From assembly GCA_002083555.1 (NCBI GenBank), contig MSXN01000005.1, positions 74,071 through 138,070 on the forward strand: a stretch of DNA of 64,000 bases. The letters are read 5' to 3'. This DNA is from Nitrospira sp. ST-bin5. Lineage in GTDB: Bacteria; Nitrospirota; Nitrospiria; Nitrospirales; Nitrospiraceae. Below the pieces are notes generated by a model that made no database searches, was not told the origin of the DNA, and saw only the letters and a program-made list of their open reading frames with translations. Positions 25,309-33,900 of this stretch are shown one piece after another. Within the stretch, counting starts at the first letter, position 1, and each line of letters begins with the position of its first letter. The translations under genes and the position numbers were made by a program.

Positions 25309-26484
25309 CTATCGGGAAGAACCAGACGGTGTTCGTCCGGGCGGCCGGTTATCCGGCCAGCGCTCTTCGGAAGGTTTGCCGCCCGGATCGAACCATCGTT
25401 CGGCGACCAGCGTGGGAATAATCGCCGTGAGGATCACCACGGTCACCAGTGTCGCATATTGCTCTCGGGTGATCAGATTATGTTCGAGTCCGAATAGCGA
25501 CGAAATCGTCCCGAAGGTCAGGCCTGTCGCCATCAGCAGCGTGGTGTACATGCCTTCCTTCGGATGGAATCGAAACAGGCGAGTGAGCGGCCAGACACTG
25601 ACGAGTTTGGCGGCCGTATTGACGGCGAAGAACAGGCCGATCAGCGCCGTGGTCACGAGTACGGCCTTGAGACTGACCAACACGCCGGCCTTCAGGAAAT
25701 AGAAGGGCGTCAAAATCGTCAGGGCGATGGTCCGCAAACGGTGTGCTAGGCCCTTTTTGGCGAGAAAGATCGGGGCCAGCACGAGGCCGACGAGATAGGC
25801 TGGGAGCACCGCCTCGCTTTGTGCTGCGCTCGCCAGGGCGCCGAGGGCACACAGAATCAGCAGCACGAATTTGAGTTCAGGCTCACTGATCCGCTTGCCG
25901 GCCCGGTTGAAAAACCAGCGGGTGATGCCGGGCAATTGCCAGAGGGTGAGCGCCGTCACGGCAAGAAATAGGACCATCCACCAGTCGTACCGGGCGAAGA
26001 GAAGGCCAAGCGCAACAACCGATCCCAGATCAGTGACAAAGCAGGCGGCGAGAATGATCTTGCCCAGTTCGAGTTCATTGTGTCCGCGCTCGACGAGCAC
26101 CGTATAGACCACGGCAACGGAGGTGGCGCAGAGCGCGATACCTGCCACTTGCGAGGCTTGAAGGGACCACCCGGCCACCCAATAGGCCACAGCCATCACG
26201 CTGAGACAGGGTACCAGAAAGGACGCCAGCCCGATTCCGAGCGTCTCCTTCCATTTATGCTTCATGACCTCGACATCGATCTCGGCGCCGGCGAGGAACG
26301 TCAGGACGACACTGCCGAATCCGGCCAGCGACAGGATCCACGAGGTCGGTTGAATGCCCAGCACGTTGCCGCCGGCGATGCCGACGCAGATTTCCACCAG
26401 CGCGACGGACACGCCGATGCGCAGGGAGATGAGTGAGGCCAGCAGGGCCATCCCCATCCAAACGGCTGCGGTCTCCCAGGTCAT
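25309..26484 (-). CDS. CPA2-type cation/proton antiporter
   Basis: This 391-residue membrane protein has about 12 hydrophobic segments. The order matches Na+/H+ exchanger domains, including LTFLAGAEIDVEVMK and the ion-binding region ACFVTDLGSVVALG with a single Asp. A Lys-containing late helix (NTAAKLVSVWPLTRLF) follows. The protein lacks the TrkA-N and TrkA-C regulatory domains of KefB/KefC; only a short hydrophilic tail (about 30 residues) follows the last helix. It would exchange Na+ or K+ for protons at the inner membrane; the ion cannot be told. It lies between the ABC-like gene (21 bp upstream) and the UspA gene. Confidence 0.82.
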   Translation of the reverse strand: MTWETAAVWMGMALLASLISLRIGVSVALVEICVGIAGGNVLGIQPTSWILSLAGFGSVVLTFLAGAEIDVEVMKHKWKETLGIGLASFLVPCLSVMAVAYWVAGWSLQASQVAGIALCATSVAVVYTVLVERGHNELELGKIILAACFVTDLGSVVALGLLFARYDWWMVLFLAVTALTLWQLPGITRWFFNRAGKRISEPELKFVLLILCALGALASAAQSEAVLPAYLVGLVLAPIFLAKKGLAHRLRTIALTILTPFYFLKAGVLVSLKAVLVTTALIGLFFAVNTAAKLVSVWPLTRLFRFHPKEGMYTTLLMATGLTFGTISSLFGLEHNLITREQYATLVTVVILTAIIPTLVAERWFDPGGKPSEERWPDNRPPGRTPSGSSR

Positions 26485-26504
26485 GCCCGTCGCTCCATCG
26501 TGAA

Positions 26505-28187
26505 TTACGCGACCGTCACGCGGCGGTCCACATAGGCGGCAAATGTCGGATCGTTGGTGACGAAGATGACCGACCAGGGTTCATCTTTGGAGCAGAGCCG
26601 GCGCAAAATCGTTTCGCGTAGTGTGGGAATCATGTTGTGCAGGGTGCCGTCGATGATCAGGACATGTGGCCGGATCACAATGGCGCGGGCGAGCAGGAGG
26701 CGCAGCGTCTGGCTTAGCGTGAACTGATCGCGGTGGCCCGTCACCTGTGTGGCCAGGCCGTCCGGAAAGTGATCGATCTCATCGTCCAGTTCCACGAAAT
26801 GGAGCGCCCACAGGATATCGTCATGGGAGATGGCAGGGCGGCCCAGCGTCAGATTGTCCTCAATCGTCCCTTCGAGCAACGTGGGTTGCGAGTCCAGCAT
26901 CAAGCCGCGATAAGGGTCAATCGACTCCAGGCTCACCTCGACTAGATTCATATCGTTATAACGCACCACGCCGCCGGTGGGCGGAAGCAGACCGGCCAGA
27001 ACCTTGGCGACGGCGGTTTTTTGCACGTTAGACTGGCAGAGCAGGGCGATCTTTTCTCCGGCGACGACGTCTAAATCCAGATGCTCGAACAGCGGAGCCG
27101 AATTGGGATGGGCGAAGGAAAGGTTGCGGGCGGCGATCGAGATCCCCTCCAGCCCGAAGTGTCCCACGGGGACGATGGCTTTGGCGCCGTGCGTATCCTG
27201 GGGCAGTGAAAAAAAGGCGTTCATTTCCCGGAAGGCCACGAAGGCGAAAAACATGTGGACCATGCGGCGCGCCAGGGTGTCCATGTTCAGGAGCAGCTGT
27301 CCCGCCAGCAGTTCCGCGGCGGCGAACTGGCCTACCGTGAGCTGGCCGGTTGAAACGAGCATGCCGGCCGTGGCGATCATGCCGGTGTGGCCGGCGACTT
27401 GCCAGAGCGCCGCCGCCTTATACTGGCGGCCGGTCAGCAGGTCGGAGCGGCGTTGCCGCACGCGTGCATAGGCCTTCGTCAACGCATCGGTTTTCTGCAT
27501 GAGGTAGGGGCTATGTCCGGCGGCGCGCAGGTGCGGGAGATTGGCGGCGATGTTTTGCATCCAGTGGTAGATCTCATAATTCAACCGCGACATTTCGAGT
27601 GTGATTAAGAAGCCGCCTCGCCCGAACAGGGTGAGCAGGACGACGAAGCCGGTGACCAGGGTGACGTTGTAGAGCAGAAAATAGGGGTGGAACAAGACCA
27701 GCATGGTCATGCCGATGCTTCCGACGACGGCGACGTTGAAGAGATCCGCCACCATGGCGACCAGGGCGCGGGTCAGCAGATCGGCTTCGGCAAAACGATG
27801 CGCATGTTGCGGGAGAAAGGACTCTTCCTGAAGCCGCGGCAGAGTCTCGGTGAAGGCGATAGCGATGCGGGTATAGATGCGTTGTTGCAAGGTTTCCACC
27901 GCCCGTGCCTGCAAGATGCGGAAGGCGGCCGCGCCCGTGAGGGCGCACCCTACGACAAGCGCCAAGGTGAAGATCATGGAGGGCTGTACGGCGAAGGAAA
28001 AAGTGCTGACCAGTTCCTGCACGGCAATCGGGACGCACAATAGGAACATCCCGATGGCCACGGCATAGGAGGCGATGATGCCGAGCATCTTGCGCTCAAG
28101 CCGGATCAGCAACCCCAATTGAGTCAGGATGTCGTCGAGGATGTTGCGGAGTTGATACTGAGGAAATGCGGGATCCGGTGCGGCCAT
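26505..28187 (-). CDS. ABC-exporter-like protein with a degenerate ATPase domain
   Basis: This 560-residue protein combines an ABC transmembrane domain (about 30-330, six hydrophobic helices) with a C-terminal nucleotide-binding-like domain (about 340-560). The overall order of ABC exporter elements is kept, but key residues are lost. The P-loop reads LLCQSNVQKTA (only Lys and Thr remain). The signature LSGGQ is LSQTL. The Walker B motif is VLIIDGTLHN, with Gly where the catalytic Glu should be. The switch His is Asn (VTNDP). The Q-loop (DSQPTLLEGTI) survives. ATP hydrolysis is therefore doubtful. The frame is intact over its full length, so it is probably under selection. It heads a run with the antiporter and UspA genes. 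Confidence 0.75.
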   Translation of the reverse strand: MAAPDPAFPQYQLRNILDDILTQLGLLIRLERKMLGIIASYAVAIGMFLLCVPIAVQELVSTFSFAVQPSMIFTLALVVGCALTGAAAFRILQARAVETLQQRIYTRIAIAFTETLPRLQEESFLPQHAHRFAEADLLTRALVAMVADLFNVAVVGSIGMTMLVLFHPYFLLYNVTLVTGFVVLLTLFGRGGFLITLEMSRLNYEIYHWMQNIAANLPHLRAAGHSPYLMQKTDALTKAYARVRQRRSDLLTGRQYKAAALWQVAGHTGMIATAGMLVSTGQLTVGQFAAAELLAGQLLLNMDTLARRMVHMFFAFVAFREMNAFFSLPQDTHGAKAIVPVGHFGLEGISIAARNLSFAHPNSAPLFEHLDLDVVAGEKIALLCQSNVQKTAVAKVLAGLLPPTGGVVRYNDMNLVEVSLESIDPYRGLMLDSQPTLLEGTIEDNLTLGRPAISHDDILWALHFVELDDEIDHFPDGLATQVTGHRDQFTLSQTLRLLLARAIVIRPHVLIIDGTLHNMIPTLRETILRRLCSKDEPWSVIFVTNDPTFAAYVDRRVTVA

Positions 28188-28323
28188 GAACGAAGCTCCT
28201 ACCAGAGGGTGCGTAGGAGTTATCAGCCTGGGTAGAGACCGCAGGCGGTTCCGGTGAACCCCATCACCGTAAGGAATCTATCCATGCTTATATACGCCTG
28301 TAGTCCGGCCGTCAATTGAAGAT

Positions 28324-28412
28324 CGCGAGACGAGCGCGAAAGGCGGGACATGCGCGAAACCCAGGCTGGTGTACGACGATGTCCGAGTCTCGCTTCTCGC
28401 GCCCGTCGCGCC
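28324..28412. repeat. REP-like inverted pair, GCGAGA family
   Basis: The left unit gcgagacgagcgcgaaag (28324 onward, to about 28360) and an opposite-facing unit at 28384-28412 (gagtctcgcttctcgcgccc) belong to the same family as 21594-21705. The element directly abuts the stop of the gene at 28413. Confidence 0.6.
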
Positions 28413-28955
28413 TTATTTGACGACCGTGAAGCGCATCGTGCCGATCAGGCTCATCTCGCTCACCTGTTCGCCGGCGTGAATTTCGACTTTGTAGCGGCCC
28501 GGTGTCCACTGTTCTTTCGGCGGGAGCAGTTTCAAATACCCGCTCTCATCTTCCAGGGCCATGTGCATGGCGTCTTCGCTGACGATCGTGTCCGGCTCGA
28601 TGCCCGCAATCCCCTCAGGAAAGCATCGGCCGAATACTTTGAAGGCCTGGTAGTGCTGATGGAGGGCGAAGACGATGAAGATGGCCGGCGCATCGGCGGT
28701 GAATCGTTCGGTCGGCTTGACCGGGACAATTTCGTGGGTCTGGCGAAAGCCCAGTTCCTCTTCAAACCCCTCGGCCATCGTGATGGAGCGGAACATTCCC
28801 TGCGGGGGCGCGTCGAAGTCGTACGGTTTGGCATCTTCCGGACGATTCTGAAACTCCGGGACCGGAAGATTTTTTGTAATGGGCAGTTCCCCGGCCCAAA
28901 TGGAGGCTGGCCCAGCGAGCAGGGCAGTAAGGGCAATGAGAAGGAGCCGGCTCAT
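28413..28955 (-). CDS. Exported protein of unknown function
   Basis: This 180-residue protein has a clear Sec signal peptide when started at ATG 28955 (MSRLLLIALTALLAGPASIWAG, cut after about residue 21). The mature part looks mostly beta, with a central IFIVFALHQHYQAFKVFGRCFPEG region and a C-terminal strand set (GRYKVEIHAGEQVSEMSLIGTMRFTVVK) resembling an Ig-like or bacterial adhesion fold. I do not recognise a family. Its own neighbours are repeats on both sides, so it may be monocistronic; the upstream MidA-like gene is divergent. Confidence 0.65.
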   Translation of the reverse strand: MSRLLLIALTALLAGPASIWAGELPITKNLPVPEFQNRPEDAKPYDFDAPPQGMFRSITMAEGFEEELGFRQTHEIVPVKPTERFTADAPAIFIVFALHQHYQAFKVFGRCFPEGIAGIEPDTIVSEDAMHMALEDESGYLKLLPPKEQWTPGRYKVEIHAGEQVSEMSLIGTMRFTVVK

Positions 28956-29000
28956 ATGCAAGGTCTGGTACACCCCCTCTGCAGGGAGAGTCAAGGGGAA

Positions 29001-29116
29001 CCCGCGCAGAGCGCGGGTGCTATCAGCAGTTAGCTATCAGCTTCGGAGCGAATATGGAGTCAACTCGGACGTTGGTTTACTCTGGCTGATCGCTGACGGC
29101 TGACCGCTGATAGCTC
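29001..29116. repeat. GC hairpin and REP-like TCAGC-heptad element
   Basis: The sequence CCCGCGC-AGA-GCGCGGG (29001-29017) is a perfect 7-bp hairpin. It is followed by left-facing TATCAGC/TAGC units (29019-29042) and, after about 40 bp, right-facing GCTGATC-GCTGACG-GCTGACC-GCTGATA units (29084-29116). The two arms are imperfect inverted repeats with a seven-base period. The element lies between divergent genes. Confidence 0.65.
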
Positions 29117-29128
29117 TTGATTCCCCGA

Positions 29129-29158
29129 TTGCGGCTCTTTCGAGCCGTCTGCTACAAT
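29129..29158 (+). promoter_or_regulatory. Candidate sigma-70 promoter for the MidA-like gene
   Basis: TTGCGG (29129-29134) and TACAAT (29153-29158) are 18 bp apart and end 29 bp before the ATG at 29187. AAGGA lies in the leader as ribosome site. Confidence 0.5.
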
Positions 29159-29186
29159 CGCCCTTCTTTACCAAGGACTGGAACAC

Positions 29187-30602
29187 ATGAGCACCTTACA
29201 AGACGCCGACGCATTGCCGCAGTTGATCGGGGACTACAAGCCGCTGGATCAGTGGCAAGCCCATCTCAATACGCTGTTTTATCGCCTCCGAGGCGACCAG
29301 TTGCGGACCTATTATCAAACCTTCGCGTCGGCAGACTATCGGTTGGCGCATGCGTTGGCTGCGGATTATTTCGAGCAGGTGGCGAAACGGGAGAAGGCCA
29401 CAGGGGCCGCGACCACTCCACTCATCGTGCATGAATGGGGACCGGGGAACGGCAATCTGGCTGCCTGTTTCTTAAGCCACCTGAAGGCGATCGATAAAGC
29501 CGGGCAGGTCTATCCGCGCGTCAAGTACGTCCTGGTGGATTGGGAGCAATCGGTCCTGGATCGTGCGCTGTCGCATCCTGACCTCGCGCCGCACAAAGAT
29601 CGCGTCGAGGCTCAGCTGGCCACCGTCGATCATGTGTCCGGGGCCGCGGATCAATCGGTCGATCGGATTATCTGCAACGAGTTGTGGAACGACTTGCCCA
29701 CCAAGCTCATGGCGAAGAACGCCGGCGAGATTGAGGAAGAATTTCTCCGCCCCAACCTCAGCGAATCGCTCCATGCCACCATTCAGGACTGGTCGGGCTT
29801 CGTCCGGGCTTTCGAGGGCAAAGACATCGAGACGCTCAAGACTTTCCCTCCCTTCCTCGACGACCTGGTCTGGGAGAAGGAATATCGGAAGGTGGAGTGG
29901 AAAGATGTGCCCTATCGCAAGACGATCACCGAATTTCTGAAGACCATCGATGAGCAAGTGCTCGTTCCAATCAACCTGGGGGCCTTTGCAACATTGAAAG
30001 AGGCCAAGCGGTTGCTGGCTCCCGGCGCGGTCGGCTTCAGCGCCTTCGATGCCGGCACGGCGGATATGCAAGTGCTCAACGATCCGGACAAGCCCTGCTA
30101 TGGCCAGTTCGGCGGGCAGTACAGTTTCATGATCAATTTCGCCTTGGTCGAGGCGATCGCGAAACATCTGGGGCTGGGCGGAATCGCCATCGAGCCGCAG
30201 CGGGAATTCGTCGGGCGGTCGTTGAATACGAATGTCATTACGCTCATGGACCTGCTCGCGACCCATCCGTCGGCCGGACCGAAGATGCAAGCGTGGGAGC
30301 AGGATCGGCTGGTGCTGAAGACGATCAAGGCGTTGAACGAATCCTACGAAAGTCCCTATAGCCGCATGTTGGAGTTCCCATTGCAGAAGAACATGCCGAT
30401 GGAGGAGCGGGAAACCTTGAACGGGATGCTCCTCTCGCTCAAGCGCACCGGCGTGCCTGACACAGTCGCCTACCTGACCGAAGAAGAATTATTGGCAACG
30501 GCGCGCGATTTGGAAGCGGTCGGCTACGACCCCGATACGCTGAACGTGGCGCTCACGGCTCCTCCCAGCCCGATTGAGTATCATCACTTCCTCTGCAAGT
30601 GA
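29187..30602 (+). CDS. MidA/NDUFAF7-like SAM-dependent methyltransferase
   Basis: This 471-residue cytoplasmic protein has a class I methyltransferase core. The SAM-binding loop is HEWGPGNGNLAACFL (about 81-95), and the acidic strand end is VLVDWE. An ICNELWNDLPTKL segment matches the NELLDALPV signature of MidA/NDUFAF7 (COG1565) proteins. A later YSFMINFALVEAIAKHLG fits the same family. In mitochondria NDUFAF7 methylates an arginine of complex I; bacterial targets are unknown. The protein is longer than typical MidA (about 380 residues) and has a C-terminal extension. It stands alone between two REP-like elements, with its own promoter. Confidence 0.7.
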   Translation: MSTLQDADALPQLIGDYKPLDQWQAHLNTLFYRLRGDQLRTYYQTFASADYRLAHALAADYFEQVAKREKATGAATTPLIVHEWGPGNGNLAACFLSHLKAIDKAGQVYPRVKYVLVDWEQSVLDRALSHPDLAPHKDRVEAQLATVDHVSGAADQSVDRIICNELWNDLPTKLMAKNAGEIEEEFLRPNLSESLHATIQDWSGFVRAFEGKDIETLKTFPPFLDDLVWEKEYRKVEWKDVPYRKTITEFLKTIDEQVLVPINLGAFATLKEAKRLLAPGAVGFSAFDAGTADMQVLNDPDKPCYGQFGGQYSFMINFALVEAIAKHLGLGGIAIEPQREFVGRSLNTNVITLMDLLATHPSAGPKMQAWEQDRLVLKTIKALNESYESPYSRMLEFPLQKNMPMEERETLNGMLLSLKRTGVPDTVAYLTEEELLATARDLEAVGYDPDTLNVALTAPPSPIEYHHFLCK

Positions 30603-30611
30603 GGGGTAGAA

Positions 30612-30745
30612 CAGCCGTCAGCAATCAGCTGTCAGTGCTCAATCCTAGCGGTCAGCCGTCAGCGTTCAGCGATCAGCCGGAGCAAACTGGTCTCCAGGCT
30701 GACTCGATCTTTGATCCTGAGCTGAGAGCTGACGGCTGATGGCTC
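30612..30745. repeat. REP-like TCAGC-heptad inverted element
   Basis: Left arm (30612-30678) repeats CAGCCGTCAGCAATCAGC-type units every seven bases. The right arm (about 30718-30745) carries the inverse GAGCTGAGAGCTGACGGCTG form. Together with the candidate promoter further on it fills most of the 311 bp between two plus-strand genes. It is the same family as 29019-29116 and 33714-33742. Confidence 0.65.
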
Positions 30746-30790
30746 TCTCTTCATTACCCGCTCCCTCCGCGCCTTTCCACGAGTTTCCCC

Positions 30791-30817
30791 TTGACTTGTC
30801 CTTGAGTTTTCTATAGC
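30791..30817 (+). promoter_or_regulatory. Weak candidate promoter for tatA
   Basis: TTGACT (30791-30796) and TATAGC (30812-30817) are only 15 bp apart, shorter than ideal. It is the best match in the space before tatA. Confidence 0.3.
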
Positions 30818-30913
30818 CTTCCCCGCGATTTAGGTATCTCTCCCATCTTTCGTACTGGATCGGGGGAGTGCAGACGAAACTAGGCAGACGGCGCACGTTA
30901 CACGAGGTAATAC

Positions 30914-31189
30914 ATGTTTGGCTCCTTCGGCTGGATGGAATTGATGCTGATCTTGATCATCGTGTTGATCATTTTCGGCGCGGGTAAGTTGCCGCAACTG
31001 GGCGAGGGACTGGGTAAAGCGATCAAGGGATTTAAAAAGTCGGTCCATGAAGCCGATGCGATCGATGTGACGCCGGGCGATCAGCCGGTGGCGCCGCCGC
31101 AAGTGCAGGCACAGGTGATGGGCCAGCCGGAAGCGGCGCCGCCGCCGGCCGCGCCGGTCTCGCAGCCGGGACAGACGAAGCAGGGATAA
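30914..31189 (+). CDS. tatA: Twin-arginine translocase subunit TatA
   Basis: This 91-residue protein has the TatA layout: a short periplasmic N-terminus, one membrane helix (GWMELMLILIIVLIIFGAGKLP), the FGAGKLPQLGEGLGKAIKGFKKS hinge and amphipathic helix, and a disordered Pro/Ala/Gln-rich tail (about 55-91). TatA forms the pore-like assembly that exports folded proteins. An AGGT ribosome site precedes the ATG. A second Tat-type gene lies 110 bp downstream. tatC is not in the window. Confidence 0.88.
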   Translation: MFGSFGWMELMLILIIVLIIFGAGKLPQLGEGLGKAIKGFKKSVHEADAIDVTPGDQPVAPPQVQAQVMGQPEAAPPPAAPVSQPGQTKQG

Positions 31190-31202
31190 CGCAGACGGAA
31201 CG

Positions 31203-31290
31203 GGTGACGAGTCACGCGTGACGGGCATGGTGAGAAACAACGGATTAACCAGAAATAGACGCGTCACCGGTCATCAGTCACGCGTCACAG
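31203..31290. repeat. GTCACGCGTGAC-type inverted repeats between tat genes
   Basis: A perfect 12-bp palindrome GTCACGCGTGAC (31211-31222) preceded by GTGAC is followed at 31262-31290 by GTCACCGGTCAT-CAGTCACGCGTCAC. These are variants of one GTSAC-rich unit in both orientations, filling the gap between the two tat genes. Confidence 0.55.
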
Positions 31291-31299
31291 GTTTCCCAG

Positions 31300-31599
31300 A
31301 TGTTTGGATTAGGCGCCGGCGAAGTCTTAATTATCCTGGTGATCGCGTTTCTGTTATTCGGGCCCAAGCAGCTGCCTGAAGTCGGGCGGCAGGTCGGGAA
31401 GGCCGTCAAAGGGTTCAAGGAGACGGCGGAAGATCTGCGGAAGTCGGTAGAGCCTGAGATCAACATGATTCAGCAGGAAGTGAAGATGGTCGAGCAGGAT
31501 TTCCAGGCCTCGATGAAAGAAGCGGAAGAGGAAATCAACGCGGCCGGCAAACAGGCGGAGGACGGGACCAAGTCCATCAGCCAGTCCGGGCAGGCGTAG
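31300..31599 (+). CDS. tatB: TatA/TatB-family translocase subunit
   Basis: This 99-residue protein has a single N-terminal helix (GAGEVLIILVIAFLLFGPKQLP) with a Glu at the membrane entrance, then PEVGRQVGKAVKGFKETAEDLRK and a long charged helical region (about 45-90). The polar Glu and the Glu-rich cytoplasmic helix are TatB features, whereas FGPKQLPEVGRQVGKA also occurs in TatA. I favour TatB because the preceding gene is an unambiguous TatA; a second TatA is the alternative. It is followed on the same strand by the exported porin. Confidence 0.7.
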   Translation: MFGLGAGEVLIILVIAFLLFGPKQLPEVGRQVGKAVKGFKETAEDLRKSVEPEINMIQQEVKMVEQDFQASMKEAEEEINAAGKQAEDGTKSISQSGQA

Positions 31600-31861
31600 A
31601 ACGACGTGACGGGCGCGATTCGCGTGAAAGGCGAGAGGGGCGGCGCCGGACTGAAAGTGAGAAATCGCAAGGCGAAATTCTGACACTGTGGTAACTACAT
31701 ACGTAGGGCAAGGACGGAAGCGAATCGGGTTTCGTCTTCGCGATCCGGAGGAGTCGGTACAAGGAAGTAGTCGTAGTGGAAGTAGTTGGATCTCAAGTCG
31801 GCAGCCTGTCTGTGGGAGTGGAGCCAACAGGGGCTGTTATCCAATTCACAGGAGGAACGCT

Positions 31862-33568
31862 ATGAGAAGCATCCAAGGACGGACAAGGTTGGCCGGTATG
31901 GCCACCTTCTTCAGCGCGGCCGTAATGGCAGCGGGTATGTCGTTCACGGCAGCCCCGGCCCAAGCGGCATTTGAGCTGCCGGAAGGCGAGAAGATCACGA
32001 ATCTTCCCGCCATTCCCCGTGCGATTCCGCAGAAGGAAGCGTACGAACTCTACGACCCGAAGATCGGGAAGAACTTCGATCTCAAGAATTTCTGGATGCG
32101 TGCGGATGTCCGCGTGCGGCCGGAAATGCGAAATGCCTCCTGCTTCGGTAGCACATTTGGCTCCGTGGCTGGTGCTTGTAATAACGGCCCAAACACCACC
32201 GGCACAAAAGGGCGTGCGAACGATTCCTTCGTCCAACAATGGGTGCGGTTGGGTCTCGGCTACGACCTCTCGCCGGACGTGAACTTCTATATGGAATTGA
32301 TTGATTCAGCGGTATGGGGAGCCAACGGTACTGCCGGTGGTCTGAACGGAGCTGCTGGCGTTGATGCGCTAAATCATAACGGTGCGGCATCGGGTGGAGC
32401 CGGAAACGGTGGCCGCTTGGGTGTACGCGCTGCCTACATGTTGGTGCGGAACTTTGCCGGCGTCCAAGGCCTCAGCTTGAAGGCCGGTCGGCAATATGTG
32501 ATCTTCGGAAACCATTCATTGTTCGGCCACTTCGATTGGGCCAACACCGGTTTCTCCCATGACGGTGTGATGCTGCAATACAGCACCAAGTCTGTCGATA
32601 CCTACTTAGGCTGGTTCAAGACGGCAGAGTCTGATCTAGGTCAAGCCTCAGCCGTTGGTAGCTTGGGGAATAACGTTGCAGGCACAAATAATAGTGCCAG
32701 CGCCGATGGCGACATGGTCATTTTCTACAACCAGATCAAGTCGATCCCAGGATTTTTGATCGAACCCTATTACATTTTCTATCGGAATGGATTGGGAACA
32801 GGCACCCAAGGTACCAATGCTTTTGGAAATGGGGCGCCGAAGCATGCAAACCAGGTCCGCCATACGGTGGGTAACCGGATCGAAATGCGCAAGGGCAATT
32901 TCGATGCGATCAATGAAATCGTTTATCAAGGCGGTTCGCAGGGTGATGGCATAGGCGCTGGTGCAGCCGGTACATCTCCCGGCGGCTGCGTCGGCAGCGG
33001 ACGGTGCTTGAGCATCAATGCCTGGGCGACCAGAAACTGGATTGGCTACACCATGTATGAGGCTGCCTGGAAGCCGCGCTTGGCTTTCAACTTTGACTAT
33101 GCCTCAGGCGATGGCCGGAACAATTGCGCCAGCAGCGGTGTCGCCGGTGGTGTGGGAGCCTGTAAGACGGCCAACACCTTTGAAAACTTCTTCCCGACCA
33201 ACCACATCCACATGGGTTACATGGACGTGCAAGCCTGGAAGAACATGATGAGTCCCTCGGTGAACTTCCAAGCTCGGCCGAGCAAGGATGACCACATTGA
33301 GTTGTGGTACACGAACCTGAACCTCGCGAGTGCCCAGGACAACTGGTATCGCGGGGCGCAGGGCGCCTATGTGTTTTCTCGGACAGGCAATACCAAGAAG
33401 CATATCGGAGACGAAATCGACTTCTCCTGGACCCACATGATGATGGACGGCAAGTTGGCCTTCCAAGCCACCTATGGGTACATGTTTGCCGGTTCGTACA
33501 TCGAGCAGAACCTGGGCACCAGCACCAATCAACAGTGGGGCTATGTCCAACTCTGGATGAACTTCTAA
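31862..33568 (+). CDS. Alginate-export-family outer membrane porin
   Basis: This 568-residue protein has a signal peptide (about 1-36, ending AQA) and a beta-barrel of alternating strands ending in WMNF, the C-terminal Phe pattern recognised by the BAM machinery. Strand phrases such as LKAGRQYVIFGNHSLFGHFDWAN, IELWYTNLNLASAQDNWYRG and the general layout match the alginate_exp/AlgE-like porins that are abundant in Nitrospira. It probably allows diffusion of anions or small solutes rather than alginate. I chose ATG 31862 because AGGAGGAA lies eight bases before it; the frame is open for 58 codons upstream but without a signal. A perfect terminator follows. Confidence 0.85.
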   Translation: MRSIQGRTRLAGMATFFSAAVMAAGMSFTAAPAQAAFELPEGEKITNLPAIPRAIPQKEAYELYDPKIGKNFDLKNFWMRADVRVRPEMRNASCFGSTFGSVAGACNNGPNTTGTKGRANDSFVQQWVRLGLGYDLSPDVNFYMELIDSAVWGANGTAGGLNGAAGVDALNHNGAASGGAGNGGRLGVRAAYMLVRNFAGVQGLSLKAGRQYVIFGNHSLFGHFDWANTGFSHDGVMLQYSTKSVDTYLGWFKTAESDLGQASAVGSLGNNVAGTNNSASADGDMVIFYNQIKSIPGFLIEPYYIFYRNGLGTGTQGTNAFGNGAPKHANQVRHTVGNRIEMRKGNFDAINEIVYQGGSQGDGIGAGAAGTSPGGCVGSGRCLSINAWATRNWIGYTMYEAAWKPRLAFNFDYASGDGRNNCASSGVAGGVGACKTANTFENFFPTNHIHMGYMDVQAWKNMMSPSVNFQARPSKDDHIELWYTNLNLASAQDNWYRGAQGAYVFSRTGNTKKHIGDEIDFSWTHMMMDGKLAFQATYGYMFAGSYIEQNLGTSTNQQWGYVQLWMNF

Positions 33569-33625
33569 GAGAAGTTGTCGAACATTTGCTCGTGACGCGC
33601 TGATCCGCGCCACGTAGCCGATCCA

Positions 33626-33660
33626 AGAAGCCCCGCGGGGAGATCCCCCGCGGGGCTTCT
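33626..33660 (+). terminator. Strong hairpin terminator after the porin
   Basis: A perfect 15-bp stem, AGAAGCCCCGCGGGG with its complement, encloses the five-base loop AGATC. It begins 57 bp after the porin stop. The T-tract after it is short (GCTTTCC), so Rho-independent action rests mainly on the very stable stem. Confidence 0.8.
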
Positions 33661-33713
33661 GCTTTCCGGGGACTGGCACCACGCATCGTAGTGCCTGTCC
33701 CCCGTCCTTGCCC

Positions 33714-33742
33714 AAGCTCTCAGCCGTCAGCGATCAGCCTGA
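33714..33742. repeat. Single-arm TCAGC-heptad repeat
   Basis: AAGCTCTCAGCCGTCAGC followed by GATCAGCCTGAG matches one arm of the elements at 29019 and 30612. No opposite arm is visible nearby. Confidence 0.5.
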
Positions 33743-33821
33743 GGGAAACGGCTTTCTTGTACGGATCTTCCTTCCCACCCTGACTACGTATGGACACTGG
33801 TTCCCTTTGCGGTCGAGTCGC

Positions 33822-33850
33822 TTGTCAGGGATCAATGGGTACAGTACACT
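33822..33850 (+). promoter_or_regulatory. Candidate sigma-70 promoter for hicBA
   Basis: TTGTCA (33822-33827) and TACACT (33845-33850) have the ideal 17-bp spacing, 50 bp before the hicB start. Confidence 0.5.
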
Positions 33851-33900
33851 TGCCTCTACAAGAGAGACCCTGTGGTCTTCGCGAAGCGGGAGGAATGAAC

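Noticed and set aside
24258..25421. 387-codon plus-strand frame across the GT2 and UspA genes
   Set aside because: It crosses two well-supported minus-strand genes and the gap between them, and shows no family features.
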